Assembly (NCBI RefSeq): GCF_030489605.1
Contig: NZ_JAUKFY010000007.1
Span: 1-64,000, forward strand
Direction: 5' to 3'
Origin: Brevibacillus laterosporus
GTDB lineage: Bacteria > Bacillota > Bacilli > Brevibacillales > Brevibacillaceae
Length of the DNA: 64,000 bases
The position numbers were made by a program, and so were the translations under genes. Positions 46,119 to 55,882 of this stretch are shown here, piece after piece (positions within the stretch are counted from its first letter, which is position 1; every line of letters begins with the position of its first letter). Under the pieces are notes generated by a model. The model searched no databases. It saw only the letters and a program-made list of their open reading frames with translations, and was not told where the DNA came from.

Positions 46119-47261
46119 TCATGTTACGAGTCGAACTAACGTCTCTGCCATGTGGTCCAGTGGAACAATATGATCCGCTAATCCAGCTTGAATGGCTGCA
46201 CGTGGCATTCCGAACACGACACAACTACTCTGATCTTCTATCAATCCTACAACGTGATGAGCTTCCTTCATCTGTCGTAAGCCCGCTGTCCCATCAGCTC
46301 CCATGCCAGTCAAAATGACCGCCCACTGCCTTGTATGCGTAAGTTTGCTCGCTGATTCAAACAAAACGTCAACGGACGGACGGTGACCGCCACGTGGCGC
46401 CTCTTGATGTAATTTAATGATGATTTTTCCACCGGATGGTTGCATGGCTTCCATATGATAGCCTCCCGGTGCGATATAAGCCGTACCTGCTTTCACTTCT
46501 TCTCCGTCAGTTGCTTCCTTTACTGTGATTTGGCACATGCTATCTAGGCGCTGAGCCAAACTTTTTGTAAACCCTGGCGGCATATGCTGCACAATCAATA
46601 TCGGCGCTGGAAAATAAGCAGGTATCTGAGTTAATAAAGTTTGTAAAGCACGAGGTCCCCCTGTGGAAGTTCCTAAAAACACAACCTTCGTCCCTGACTT
46701 ATCCGTCAATTCCGCATGTTGCACTCCCATACTTTCTTTCGCAGGAAGGACTTGCTCATTCGTCTTTTCTGTTTGAAATAGCTTCCTCTTTGGCTCTGTT
46801 AGTGATGTTTTAACAGGAGCTTTCGCGATTGGAGCTATTTGTTTATGCCTGAAACGCCCCTTTGCTGCCGCAGCTTCCTTCACGATTTCGACAAGCTGTT
46901 TGCCAACTTTATGGATGTCTAAGGAAATGGGCCCAGAGGGTTTGCCAATAAAATCAAAAGCACCTAGCTCCAGCGCTTTTAAAGTGGCATCCGCTCCTTC
47001 TTTAGTCAAGCTACTTAACATGACAACCGGCAGAGGATGCTCTGCCATCAGCCTCTTTAATGTTGCAAGTCCATCCAAAATAGGCATTTCCACATCAAGC
47101 GTAACCACATCTGGCTGTAGTTCTCTTACTTTTTCTAAGCATTCCATTCCATTTCGAACGCGAGCCACCACTTCAATGTTGGGATCGCTTGTCAAAATGT
47201 CAGAAATGACCTTGCGCATGAAAGCGGAATCGTCTGCCACTAGTACTTTTATTCTCGTCAT
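46119..47261 (-). CDS. cheB: Chemotaxis methylesterase CheB
   Basis: A 380-aa protein-glutamate methylesterase/deamidase with receiver domain. Receiver Asp10, Asp11 and phospho-Asp56 (VTLDVEMP), linker about 130-190. Catalytic domain has Ser199 in GTSTGG, His226 in VQHMPPGFT and an Asp in LTGMGADG. The ATG at 47261 has AAGGGAG upstream. It resets receptor methylation; no cheR is in the window. Confidence 0.96.
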   Translation of the reverse strand: MTRIKVLVADDSAFMRKVISDILTSDPNIEVVARVRNGMECLEKVRELQPDVVTLDVEMPILDGLATLKRLMAEHPLPVVMLSSLTKEGADATLKALELGAFDFIGKPSGPISLDIHKVGKQLVEIVKEAAAAKGRFRHKQIAPIAKAPVKTSLTEPKRKLFQTEKTNEQVLPAKESMGVQHAELTDKSGTKVVFLGTSTGGPRALQTLLTQIPAYFPAPILIVQHMPPGFTKSLAQRLDSMCQITVKEATDGEEVKAGTAYIAPGGYHMEAMQPSGGKIIIKLHQEAPRGGHRPSVDVLFESASKLTHTRQWAVILTGMGADGTAGLRQMKEAHHVVGLIEDQSSCVVFGMPRAAIQAGLADHIVPLDHMAETLVRLVT

Positions 47262-47305
47262 GTTACCGCTCCCTTCTAGTCACTTCAATCGTTTACACCA
47301 TCTGT

Positions 47306-48196
47306 TTACATCCACTTTCTTAATTTAGCAAGAAATCCTTTTAATCCGCCTTGCTCTTCCCGATCTGTTGAAGATGGGTTGAGCTGGGCAGTATATTTTG
47401 CAGCCAGTTGGCGAATGCCTTTTGCCATCTGAGACTGTGGATAAACGAGTAAAAGGGGGTGCTGCTGCTTTACTGCCTTTGAAACATACGGGTCGTCCGG
47501 CAATATTCCAAGTACTCCTATAGGAAAGTCCAAAAAACGTTGGGCTACTGTAATCAGCTTGTCTGCGGTTTGCTGACCTTCCCGTGTTGTTGAAGTACGA
47601 TTTATAATCAACTTGATGTTAGCATCTGGTTTTTGCAAATGAACCATCTTCATCATGGCATATGCATCCGTGATAGCTGGTGGCTCTGGCGTAGTCACCA
47701 GCAGAATTTCATCAGATGCCATAAGAAATTGCAAAGATTCTTTGCTAAGTCCAGCCCCTGTATCAAAAAGGATAATATCGGCATAACCTTGTAATTTTCC
47801 CAATTCATCAAAAACCTTGCTCAATTCCCGATCTTGGAGTCGAGACATTTCGCTAAATCCTGAGCCACCTGCAATGAATTCCAGACCTTTAGGACCTTTT
47901 TCAATGATATCCCATACAGTATGGTCTGCTTCAAGAAGATGAAATAAGTGTTTCTTAGGAGTAACTCCCATTAAAACGTCAAGATTAGCTAAGCCTAGAT
48001 CAACATCAAATACAAGAACCTTCTTGCCTTGCTCCATGAGACCTAGGGCTAAATTAAGCGTGACATTTGATTTACCAACGCCACCCTTTCCGCTAGTAAC
48101 GGCTACGAGGCGCGTTTTGCGCGTCTCTATTTTTGCTTCGTACGCTTGCTTCTTCCGTTGAAACTGTTCTCGCAACTTTTGAGCTTGATCATGCAT
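47306..48196 (-). CDS. flhG: Flagellar number regulator FlhG (YlxH), MinD-like ATPase
   Basis: A 296-aa SIMIBI-class ATPase of the ParA/MinD group. Deviant Walker A SGKGGVGKSN at 35-44, DVDLGLANLDVL and DTGAGLSKESLQ (switch II). An N-terminal Gln/Arg-rich segment (5-25) corresponds to the DQAxxLR-type activator helix that stimulates the FlhF GTPase. It overlaps flhF by 8 nt. Together FlhF and FlhG set flagellar number and placement. Confidence 0.95.
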   Translation of the reverse strand: MHDQAQKLREQFQRKKQAYEAKIETRKTRLVAVTSGKGGVGKSNVTLNLALGLMEQGKKVLVFDVDLGLANLDVLMGVTPKKHLFHLLEADHTVWDIIEKGPKGLEFIAGGSGFSEMSRLQDRELSKVFDELGKLQGYADIILFDTGAGLSKESLQFLMASDEILLVTTPEPPAITDAYAMMKMVHLQKPDANIKLIINRTSTTREGQQTADKLITVAQRFLDFPIGVLGILPDDPYVSKAVKQQHPLLLVYPQSQMAKGIRQLAAKYTAQLNPSSTDREEQGGLKGFLAKLRKWM

Positions 48197-49814
48197 ATGC
48201 CTCTTCCCCCACGATCAACTTGGTCAGTTTCTCCGTAGTAATGACTTCGATATCGTCAGGAACATTTTGTCCTGTAGTCAAATAGGAAAGAGGAAGATCA
48301 AATTGCTCGAGTAACGACAAGATGGGTCCATAATGTAGGGTTTCGTCAGCTTTTGTTAAAATAACCTGCGAGATAGGCACGTTCTTGAACTGCTCCACGA
48401 TTGCCTGCATGTCCGCAAATTTGGAGGTTAAACTCATGACTAATAGATGCTCGCTCATTTCTTCCCATTGTAAATACTCTTTTATTTTGCTTACAAACTC
48501 ATCATTTCGATAGTTTCGCCCCGCTGTGTCAATGAAAATCAGATCATAGCCCTGCATTTTGTCCAAGGCATTCTCCATTTCATTTGCAGAGAAGACGACT
48601 TCTAATGGTACATTTAAAATATTGGCGTATGTCTTTAATTGCTCTACTGCTGCAATTCGATAGGTATCGGCAGTAATAAACCCGACCTTTCGTTTTTCCT
48701 TTAACATATGCCAGGCTGCCAGCTTGGCAATTGTCGTGGTTTTACCCACTCCTGTTGGTCCAAAAAAGAATAGATATTTTTTAGGATTCTTCGTTTTGGT
48801 TTCATCAGGTACATGCTTAGCGATTCGCTCTGCTATCCTTTGCTTCATCAAGCTGTCTACTTCTTCTTGGGCAGCATGGTATGGATCAGACATCTCTAGC
48901 AAAATATCATGCAATAGCGCAGCAATCGTGCTTTCTTGCATTTCATTTTGTAAAAGCTTCTCACGCCATTCGGCAAGGGCTGGAGGTAATTGCTCACTGG
49001 CCTGTTTGGCAAACAAGAGCTTGTGGAGCATTACTCTCATATCTTTTAGCTCCCCAATCATATCCCGATATTCTTGCATACCTGTTGCTTGATCAAGTCG
49101 TTTCTCTTGATGCGCTTTTTCTGTAGAAACAGAAGTCCCAGTCTGATTCATTGATAAAGAGGATGCCAAGCTCTGAGAATGATCTGGCAAAGAAGACTCT
49201 TCCGCGATAGGATTAGAGGTCACCCCTACTGATGGTGCTATAAGTCCCACGTCTTCCTCTCGCTCCTGCGCTAGCGGAGCATGATCTGGAATTGACTTCG
49301 GTAATACTGTACTCGCTTGCTGATTGGAATCTGTAAAGGTATTTATTGCTTGTTGATAACGGATGGCCGCAAGCGCTCCTGCCAATGACTTGGGTTGTCC
49401 CTCTTGCTGCACAGCATCTCCACCGTGTGCGGGAGGTGCCAATAGCTCCTCTTTTGGAGTTGTTTGAGGAGCTGCGTTGGGCTTAGAAGCTGTTTGAATA
49501 ATCTTGGGACTCTGTCCAACAGAGGATTGCTCATTGTTTTTAGGCGCTTGATACCCTTGCTTGCCTATCAACGAATTCCCAGTCTCTTGCCTATCCAGTT
49601 TAGGAACGGAAGTAGCAGGCTTTGCTGGAGCCTGCTTTTCTTCCTTGGTTTCCGCTGCTGCGATCACTTCGATTTGCTGTTTTTTAAACAGCCCCATGAA
49701 GCCGCCTGTCTTAACTTGCTTCGTATTTAAAATGACAGCATCTTTCCCGAGTTCGACACGAATCTTTTCCAAGGCCTCTGGCATTGATTCAACCAAGTAT
49801 CGTTTGACTTTCAT
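48189..49814 (-). CDS. flhF: Flagellar SRP-type GTPase FlhF
   Basis: 541 aa. A B domain starts the protein (MKVKRYLVESMPEALEKIRVELGKDAVILNTKQVK, 1-50). A long Gln/Pro/Ser-rich linker covers about 55-240. The N domain (about 245-345) and G domain follow, with GPTGVGKT at 352-359, DTYRIAAVEQL, DTAGRNYRND and TKADET. B. subtilis FlhF is about 366 aa, so the excess is nearly all linker. The ATG shares a base with the flhA stop (TAATG). Confidence 0.95.
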   Translation of the reverse strand: MKVKRYLVESMPEALEKIRVELGKDAVILNTKQVKTGGFMGLFKKQQIEVIAAAETKEEKQAPAKPATSVPKLDRQETGNSLIGKQGYQAPKNNEQSSVGQSPKIIQTASKPNAAPQTTPKEELLAPPAHGGDAVQQEGQPKSLAGALAAIRYQQAINTFTDSNQQASTVLPKSIPDHAPLAQEREEDVGLIAPSVGVTSNPIAEESSLPDHSQSLASSLSMNQTGTSVSTEKAHQEKRLDQATGMQEYRDMIGELKDMRVMLHKLLFAKQASEQLPPALAEWREKLLQNEMQESTIAALLHDILLEMSDPYHAAQEEVDSLMKQRIAERIAKHVPDETKTKNPKKYLFFFGPTGVGKTTTIAKLAAWHMLKEKRKVGFITADTYRIAAVEQLKTYANILNVPLEVVFSANEMENALDKMQGYDLIFIDTAGRNYRNDEFVSKIKEYLQWEEMSEHLLVMSLTSKFADMQAIVEQFKNVPISQVILTKADETLHYGPILSLLEQFDLPLSYLTTGQNVPDDIEVITTEKLTKLIVGEEAYA

Positions 49815-51847
49815 TATACATTCACCACTCCTACACTCTGCACTTCAACATGAGGCTCTAATTCACTGTACGACAGAACAGGAATGTCAGGCAACATGCG
49901 CTCCATCAATTGTCGCAAATACATGCGAGTCATAGGAGAAGATAGGATAACAGGCTGTTGACCCATATTTACCATACGATTTACTTGCTCAGACACATTT
50001 TGATAGATGCGCTGAGAGGTATCCGGGTCCATGGCTAGATAACTGCCTTGTTCGGATTGCTCGACACTCTCGGAAATGGTTTTTTCCAAACTTGGTCCTG
50101 CCGTAATGACTCGGAGCGGTTCTCCAGGCTGTGTAAACTGTAAAGTAATTTGTCTAGCTAATGCCTGTCTCACATATTCAGTCAATACTTCTGGGTCCTT
50201 AGAGAACATAGCATGATCGGCCAATGCTTCCAAAATGACTGGAAGATTACGAATCGAAATTTTTTCTTTTAATAGTTTCTGCAGAACCTTCTGAACGTCA
50301 CCAATTGAAAGCAAAGATGGGATTAATTCATCTACTAACACTGGTGCTGTTTCACGTACGTTATCAATTAACGCTCGTGTCTCCTGACGTCCGAGTAATT
50401 CATGAGCGTGACGCTTAATAATCTCTGTCAAATGGGTAGCAACTACGGATGGCGGATCAACAACCGTATAGCCAGATAGCTCAGCCATCTCTTTATTTTC
50501 CTCAGAAACCCAAAGAGCTGGTAGGCCAAACGCCGGTTCCATCGTAGGAATGCCCTCCACAGATTCATCCTCAAATCCAGGACTCATTGCCAGATAGTGA
50601 TCCATTAAAATCTCACCAGTTGCAATCACGTTGCCTTTGATTTTGATGATGTATTCATTCGGTTTCAGTTGAATGTTATCCCGAATACGGATAACCGGAA
50701 CAACAAGTCCTAATTCAAGGGCGCACTGGCGGCGGATCATAATGACTCGATCGAGTAGATCTCCGCCCTGCTTCGTATCTGCTAACGGAATTAACCCATA
50801 GCCAAATTCAAACTCAATCGGATCAACCTGTAGAAGATTAACCACACTTTCTGGACTTCGAACTTCCTCAAGCTGCTGCTCTTCTTCCTGTGTAAAGGAT
50901 TCGGCCAATTCGCTCTTCTGCTGTTTGGTTAATCTCATTGCCGCAATGCATAAAATGACTGCTACTATAGCCGTAGGAAGCAAGCTGATTGGTGTCAACA
51001 ATCCGAGTAATAGCATCGCTGCAGCAACCACATACAGCAATTTAGGATGGGCGAACAATTGTTCTGTAATATCCTCCCCTAGACCACCTTCCGAAGAAGC
51101 ACGTGTTACAATAATACCTGTTGCTGTCGAAATGAGAAGCGCAGGAATCTGGCTTACTAAGGCATCACCAATCGAAAGTAGTGTAAAGGTACTTAAAGCT
51201 TCCATAAAGCTTAATTTATGTATAGCTACCCCGATAATAAAACCGCCAATAATATTGACGATAAAGATAACGATACCTGCGATAGCGTCCCCTTTTACGA
51301 ATTTACTCGCCCCGTCCATGGAGCCGTAAAAGTCTGCTTCCCGTTCAATTTTACGGCGTCGCTGTCTCGCATCTTGTTCACTAATCATTCCTGCATTCAG
51401 GTCTGCATCAATACTCATTTGCTTCCCTGGCATCGCATCTAATGTAAAACGAGCAGCAACTTCCGCTACACGTTCCGAACCTTTCGTGATAACGATGAAC
51501 TGGATGATGATCAAGATCAGGAATACAACAAAACCGATAACAGCGTTACCACCTACTACGAAATCTCCAAACGCTTCGATAACTGTACCACCCTGACCTG
51601 TGGACAGGATGTTACGGGTAGTTGAAACGTTTAGAGCCAACCGGAATAGTGTTGTTAATAGTAATAATGTAGGAAAGATGGAAAATTCCAGAGCCTCTTT
51701 GGTATACATCGAGACGAGCAGGATAACCAGGGCCAACGATATATTAACAATCAGTAGCATATCTAACAATCCGGACGGTAACGGGATTACCATCATTACG
51801 ACAATGCTTAACACGAAGATGATCATGCCCAACTGTTTTGCACCCAT
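49814..51847 (-). CDS. flhA: Flagellar type III export protein FlhA
   Basis: A 677-aa export-gate ring protein, exactly the B. subtilis length. Eight N-terminal TM segments (about 1-310) contain the FHIPEP-type stretch PTLLLLTTLFRLALNVSTTRNIL and RFTLDAMPGKQMSIDADLNAG. The soluble C-terminal part forms the nonameric ring that receives chaperone-substrate complexes. ATG at 51847 with GGAGGAGAC upstream is used rather than the six-codon extension. Confidence 0.97.
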   Translation of the reverse strand: MGAKQLGMIIFVLSIVVMMVIPLPSGLLDMLLIVNISLALVILLVSMYTKEALEFSIFPTLLLLTTLFRLALNVSTTRNILSTGQGGTVIEAFGDFVVGGNAVIGFVVFLILIIIQFIVITKGSERVAEVAARFTLDAMPGKQMSIDADLNAGMISEQDARQRRRKIEREADFYGSMDGASKFVKGDAIAGIVIFIVNIIGGFIIGVAIHKLSFMEALSTFTLLSIGDALVSQIPALLISTATGIIVTRASSEGGLGEDITEQLFAHPKLLYVVAAAMLLLGLLTPISLLPTAIVAVILCIAAMRLTKQQKSELAESFTQEEEQQLEEVRSPESVVNLLQVDPIEFEFGYGLIPLADTKQGGDLLDRVIMIRRQCALELGLVVPVIRIRDNIQLKPNEYIIKIKGNVIATGEILMDHYLAMSPGFEDESVEGIPTMEPAFGLPALWVSEENKEMAELSGYTVVDPPSVVATHLTEIIKRHAHELLGRQETRALIDNVRETAPVLVDELIPSLLSIGDVQKVLQKLLKEKISIRNLPVILEALADHAMFSKDPEVLTEYVRQALARQITLQFTQPGEPLRVITAGPSLEKTISESVEQSEQGSYLAMDPDTSQRIYQNVSEQVNRMVNMGQQPVILSSPMTRMYLRQLMERMLPDIPVLSYSELEPHVEVQSVGVVNV

Positions 51848-51861
51848 CTCGTCTCCTCCTT

Positions 51862-52965
51862 TCATCGTTTCACTTTACCTTGAAGTTTATAGACATAAGC
51901 CAATACCTCTGCTACCGCTTTGAACAGTTCCTCTGGAATGGTCTGACCAACCTCAACCTTTGCGTACAATGCTCTTGCAAGCGGTTTGTTTTCCATTGTA
52001 ACTACGCGGTGCTTTTTGGCGATTTCTCGGATTTTCAAAGCTAAAAAATCCTGACCTTTAGCAATCACCGTCGGCGCCATCATTTCAGCAGAATCATACT
52101 TAATCGCTACCGCAAAGTGTGTCGGGTTGGTAATAATGACATCTGCGTTAGGAACTTCCTGCATCATGCGGCGCATGGCCATCTGTCTTTGGCGTTCTTT
52201 AATTTTACTTTTGATGAGGGGGTCACCCTCCATTTTTTTATGTTCATCTTTAATGTCTTGTTTTGACATGCGTAGATTCTTTTCATATTCGTAGCGTTGA
52301 TACAGATAATCAAGGAACCCTAAGATAACCAACAGCATACCGACTGAAATTCCCAGCTTCACGACCTGCCAGCCTGTAAACTCCAGCACTGCTTCGATTG
52401 TGGAAAAGGAAAGCCGCGGAATCTTGTCCTTGATGTCCCATAAGATCATGTAAACCACAATCATTCCTGCTGTGATCTTTAAAATAGACTTAAACAATTC
52501 AACAATAGTCCGGATCGAAAAAATTTTCTTAAAGCCTTCGATTGGATTTAGTTTTTCTAGTTTAAATTGAATTGGTTCTAACGAGAAAAGCACCCCGACT
52601 TGCAAATAGTTGACCACTAACGCGACCAACATGCAGACGCCAAACACCATACCCAGAATCTTGGCTGCCTCCTTGACGACCTGCAGGGTAATCACCTGAA
52701 GATTTTCAGCATTTACTTCCCAAGTCGCATAACTGCCCAACGATTCGCGTAGAATGCCTTCAAAGATGCCCAACATCCAAGAGCCAGCGATCATCAGCAG
52801 AAAAAATACGGAGCTGATCATGAAAGCGGGAGCCAAATCTGAACTTTTGGCAACCTGCCCTTTTTTGCGAGAATCCTGACGTTTTTGAGGAGTTGCTTTT
52901 TCTGTTTTTTCGCCGTTAAAAAATTGCAGGTCTACTGTCACAAAAAAACGTGGATAACTCATCAT
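51862..52965 (-). CDS. flhB: Flagellar type III export protein FlhB
   Basis: 367 aa. Basic N-terminal arm (EKTEKATPQKRQDSRKKGQVAKS), four TM segments (about 45-220). The cytoplasmic domain has the autocleavage site NPTH at 280-283, which switches export from hook to filament with FliK. Two adjacent ATGs (52965 and 52962) fit GGGAGGAG; the first overlaps the fliR stop as ATGA. Confidence 0.96.
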   Translation of the reverse strand: MMSYPRFFVTVDLQFFNGEKTEKATPQKRQDSRKKGQVAKSSDLAPAFMISSVFFLLMIAGSWMLGIFEGILRESLGSYATWEVNAENLQVITLQVVKEAAKILGMVFGVCMLVALVVNYLQVGVLFSLEPIQFKLEKLNPIEGFKKIFSIRTIVELFKSILKITAGMIVVYMILWDIKDKIPRLSFSTIEAVLEFTGWQVVKLGISVGMLLVILGFLDYLYQRYEYEKNLRMSKQDIKDEHKKMEGDPLIKSKIKERQRQMAMRRMMQEVPNADVIITNPTHFAVAIKYDSAEMMAPTVIAKGQDFLALKIREIAKKHRVVTMENKPLARALYAKVEVGQTIPEELFKAVAEVLAYVYKLQGKVKR

Positions 52966-53741
52966 GCTCCTCCCAAAATCAAGATCAATTCCGCCATGGC
53001 CTGAAACATCTTGGAAATATAGTTACTAAGCACTAAAAAGAATCCAGGCATTACGAAAATGAGCATTAAAAAGCTAACTAACAGTTTCAATGGAAGACCT
53101 ACCACAAAAATATTAAATTGTGGAACCGTTTTGGCGATAATACCAAGAGAGAGGTCTACCAGAAATAAAGCAATAACAATCGGGATTGCCATCATGAAGG
53201 CGCTCAAAAACATCTGTGAAAAAGCCTTCAGCATAAACTCTCCAAATGCTTCGGAGGAAAACGAAACTCCGAGTTTGCTAATCGGGATGGTCTGATAGCT
53301 TTTCAGAATGCCCTGAATCATCAAATGATGTCCATTAATACTCAAAAAATATAAGGTAGCTAGGATTTCCTTCAATCGACCCGATACTGGCACATAAGCA
53401 CCTGTAGCCGGATCTACAACGTTAGCCATAGCTAAACCCATTTGCATATCCATGAGTCCACCCGCTACCCGTACAGCCGAAAACATGAGCTGTAACAAGA
53501 ACCCCAATAACAAGCCCACGATCGTTTCCTTTACCACATAAGCAGCAAAAGTGATATCCATCGGAATTTTATCCAAAATAGGTACATAGGCAAAACTGAT
53601 GAACGCCATAGCAGCAGCGAAGCCAATCTTAAACTGGTTAGGCATACCGCGTTGCGTAAATAGTGGAGCCGACACCACAAAGGAAATAATCCGCACAAAT
53701 ACCAGCAGGTACATGGGCAAGAACGTTTCAATCAGTTGCAT
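52962..53741 (-). CDS. fliR: Flagellar export protein FliR
   Basis: A 259-aa integral membrane protein with about six TM segments, part of the FliP5Q4R1 export gate. MPNQFKIGFAAAMAF, AGGLMDMQMGLAMANVVDP and LSINGHHLMIQ are typical. Length equals B. subtilis FliR. It starts 3 nt after fliQ. Confidence 0.95.
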   Translation of the reverse strand: MQLIETFLPMYLLVFVRIISFVVSAPLFTQRGMPNQFKIGFAAAMAFISFAYVPILDKIPMDITFAAYVVKETIVGLLLGFLLQLMFSAVRVAGGLMDMQMGLAMANVVDPATGAYVPVSGRLKEILATLYFLSINGHHLMIQGILKSYQTIPISKLGVSFSSEAFGEFMLKAFSQMFLSAFMMAIPIVIALFLVDLSLGIIAKTVPQFNIFVVGLPLKLLVSFLMLIFVMPGFFLVLSNYISKMFQAMAELILILGGA

Positions 53742-53744
53742 ATT

Positions 53745-54014
53745 CTACCCCACAAATCTGTACAGGTTACCCATGATATTTGCTGTAAATTCAATGACAA
53801 TTCGCAGCATCCACGGACCAAAAATGAGCAAGGAAAGAAACACAGCTACGATCTTGGGAATGAACGCCAACGTTTGTTCTTGAATTTGTGTTGTTGCCTG
53901 AAAAATACTCACCATTAGCCCGACTAACAGCGCAATTCCCAAAATAGGGGCAAGCACGATCAATATGGTATATACTGAGGATTGCGCAATTTGTAAGATC
54001 ATATCTGATGTCAT
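53745..54014 (-). CDS. fliQ: Flagellar export protein FliQ
   Basis: 89 aa, two TM hairpin (about 16-38 and 50-72), core VGLMVSIFQATTQIQEQTLAFIPK. A component of the export gate; length identical to B. subtilis. AGGAGG lies upstream of the ATG at 54014. Confidence 0.96.
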   Translation of the reverse strand: MTSDMILQIAQSSVYTILIVLAPILGIALLVGLMVSIFQATTQIQEQTLAFIPKIVAVFLSLLIFGPWMLRIVIEFTANIMGNLYRFVG

Positions 54015-54029
54015 GTTTCATCAGGCCTC

Positions 54030-54812
54030 CTAGAAGCTTAAAAAGAGTGATTTCACAACAAGATACCAGCCGTCCACCATGATGAACAACAGGATTTTAA
54101 ACGGCAGTGAAATCATGACAGGCGGGAGCATCATCATCCCCATCCCCATCAAAATACTGGCCACAATCATATCGATAACCAAAAATGGAATAAACAACAT
54201 AAAACCGATTTGAAAAGCTGTTTTTAATTCGCTGATGGCAAAAGCAGGAACCAAGGCTACTAAAGACACATCTTCCACTGACTTTGGTTTTTCAGACTTC
54301 GAGTATTGCAAAAATAACGCTAAATCCTTTTGTCTCGTCTGCTTTAGCATAAACGATTTTAGAGGAGTAACTGCTTTATCCAACGCTTGTTGCTCCGTAA
54401 TTTTCCCCTGCATAAACGGTTTTACTGCGGTATCGTTAATGGTTTGAAATGTAGGCGCCATGACGAAGAATGTTAGGAACAAAGCCATACCCACAATCAC
54501 CTGGTTGGGTGGCATTTGTTGAGTAGCCAAAGCCGTCCGTACAAACGACAACACCACTACAATACGCGTAAAGCAAGTCATTAAAATTAAGATGCTGGGT
54601 GCTAAGGCTAAAACCGTGAACAGTAACAGCAGTTGAATCGTAGAAGCTGTTTTCTCAGGAGTATCTGCTCCCCCACCGATCTTAAACTCTACCTGTGGAA
54701 TTTTGTTTAAAAGCCCTGCTGCATCTGATGTACTTGCTTCAGCAACCTGTGTATAGGTCATCAAACAAAGAAACGTTGCACATATTAATAGAAGTGGCAA
54801 AAATCTGTTCAT
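54030..54812 (-). CDS. fliP: Flagellar export protein FliP
   Basis: 260 aa with a cleavable signal peptide (1-27, FLPLLLICATFLCLMTYTQVAEA). Four TM segments follow, with LAPSILILMTCFTRIVVVLSFVRTALATQQMPPNQVIVGMAL, and the C-terminal MGMGMMMLPPVMISLPFKILLF. It nucleates the export gate with FliO. ATG at 54812 has AAAGGGG upstream and lies 2 nt after fliO. It is longer than B. subtilis FliP (about 221) mainly at the N-terminal signal/linker. Confidence 0.95.
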   Translation of the reverse strand: MNRFLPLLLICATFLCLMTYTQVAEASTSDAAGLLNKIPQVEFKIGGGADTPEKTASTIQLLLLFTVLALAPSILILMTCFTRIVVVLSFVRTALATQQMPPNQVIVGMALFLTFFVMAPTFQTINDTAVKPFMQGKITEQQALDKAVTPLKSFMLKQTRQKDLALFLQYSKSEKPKSVEDVSLVALVPAFAISELKTAFQIGFMLFIPFLVIDMIVASILMGMGMMMLPPVMISLPFKILLFIMVDGWYLVVKSLFLSF

Positions 54813-54814
54813 GA

Positions 54815-55486
54815 CTAATCCCCTTTGCGGCGGTTCTGTTCCCATTGATTCTTTTGTTGCTCCGCATGGGAGACTTCCCGCCACTGTTCGTCCAGTAGCT
54901 GATCAAAAGAGGCATCTGTTTGTTGAGTGTGCGTGGATGTAGTCTTAGATTGTGCTTGAAACAAATGACCAAGCTTATTCCATGACCAGTCAGGAGTTGA
55001 TTTATTCTCGATATCGGCCAAAATAACATCCAACTCATCACCAGGTGGAATTTGCCGGATAAGTTGAATATTTTCCCCCACGCCTAACACATAAAGCGAG
55101 TCGCCAATCATCACCAATTGAATGGACTTACCTGTTCCAAGAGAAAAGCCTCCTAAAGTTCGAAATGGGCCACTTTCTCGAAAACCGCCAGCTTGTCTCT
55201 TTCCTAACCATTTGAATAAGAGATAGATTAGGCCGACAACTACTGCTAATGAAAAGACGATTTGGACCACATACCCAAGAATACTAGGGCTTTTTGGAAC
55301 TGGAGAATCCGTAGATAATTCTCCCCCAGTCCCTTGTTTTCCCTGTTTTGCATCCTGCTGTAACCAGTCAAAAGCTGACCCTTCTGTCTGTTTTGCCTCC
55401 GCATAACTAACTGTTGATGAAGGCGCAACTACAGCAAAAACTAGTAACATTGCCACGAACAAACTACGAATGTTCATTGCATTCAT
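54815..55486 (-). CDS. fliO: Flagellar biosynthesis protein FliO (FliZ)
   Basis: 223 aa. Signal peptide (1-30, ending VSYAEA), extracytoplasmic linker, one TM (about 70-92, VVQIVFSLAVVVGLIYLLFKWLG). The FliO domain follows (GPFRTLGGFSLGTGKSIQLVMIGDSLYVLGVGENI). A charged tail ends the protein. It scaffolds the FliP ring. No good ribosome-binding site precedes the ATG at 55486, which lies 6 nt after cheY, so reinitiation is likely. Confidence 0.9.
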   Translation of the reverse strand: MNAMNIRSLFVAMLLVFAVVAPSSTVSYAEAKQTEGSAFDWLQQDAKQGKQGTGGELSTDSPVPKSPSILGYVVQIVFSLAVVVGLIYLLFKWLGKRQAGGFRESGPFRTLGGFSLGTGKSIQLVMIGDSLYVLGVGENIQLIRQIPPGDELDVILADIENKSTPDWSWNKLGHLFQAQSKTTSTHTQQTDASFDQLLDEQWREVSHAEQQKNQWEQNRRKGD

Positions 55487-55492
55487 AATCGT

Positions 55493-55855
55493 TTAGCTCA
55501 ACGTCTTTTTGATGGCTTCGATTACTCGATCCGCTTGGAAAGGTTTTACGATAAAGTCTTTCGCACCAGCCTGAATAGCATCGATAACCATAGATTGTTG
55601 TCCCATTGCGGAACACATGATAACACGAGCATTAGGGTCAAGCTTGCGAATTTCCTTCAAAGCCGTGATACCATCCATCTCTGGCATTGTAATATCCATT
55701 GTTACTAAGTCAGGACCTAGCTCCTTGTACTTTTCAACTGCTTGGGCACCATCGCTTGCTTCCCCAACAACCGTAAAACCATTTTTCGTCAAGATTTCCT
55801 TTACCATCATTCTCATAAATGCTGCGTCATCCACGATTAACACTTTGTTAGACAT
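55493..55855 (-). CDS. cheY: Chemotaxis response regulator CheY
   Basis: A 120-aa single receiver domain. Acidic pocket Asp9, Asp10, phospho-Asp54 (VTMDITMPEMDG), the switch Ser in MCSAMGQQ and Lys104 in FIVKPF. CheY-P binds FliM and FliY, here encoded directly upstream. GGAGGAAC precedes the ATG. Length equals B. subtilis CheY. Confidence 0.97.
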   Translation of the reverse strand: MSNKVLIVDDAAFMRMMVKEILTKNGFTVVGEASDGAQAVEKYKELGPDLVTMDITMPEMDGITALKEIRKLDPNARVIMCSAMGQQSMVIDAIQAGAKDFIVKPFQADRVIEAIKKTLS

Positions 55856-55882
55856 CCTACTGTTCCTCCTTAAAGAATCTGC

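Noticed and set aside
51848-51865. Six-codon upstream extension of flhA
   Set aside because: It contains the ribosome-binding site itself; the shorter form equals the B. subtilis length.
55011-55018. GCCGATAT on the minus strand, identical to a sigma-D -10 element
   Set aside because: It lies inside the FliO coding sequence (Ala-Asp-Ile codons). The TAAA -35 element is missing at the proper distance.
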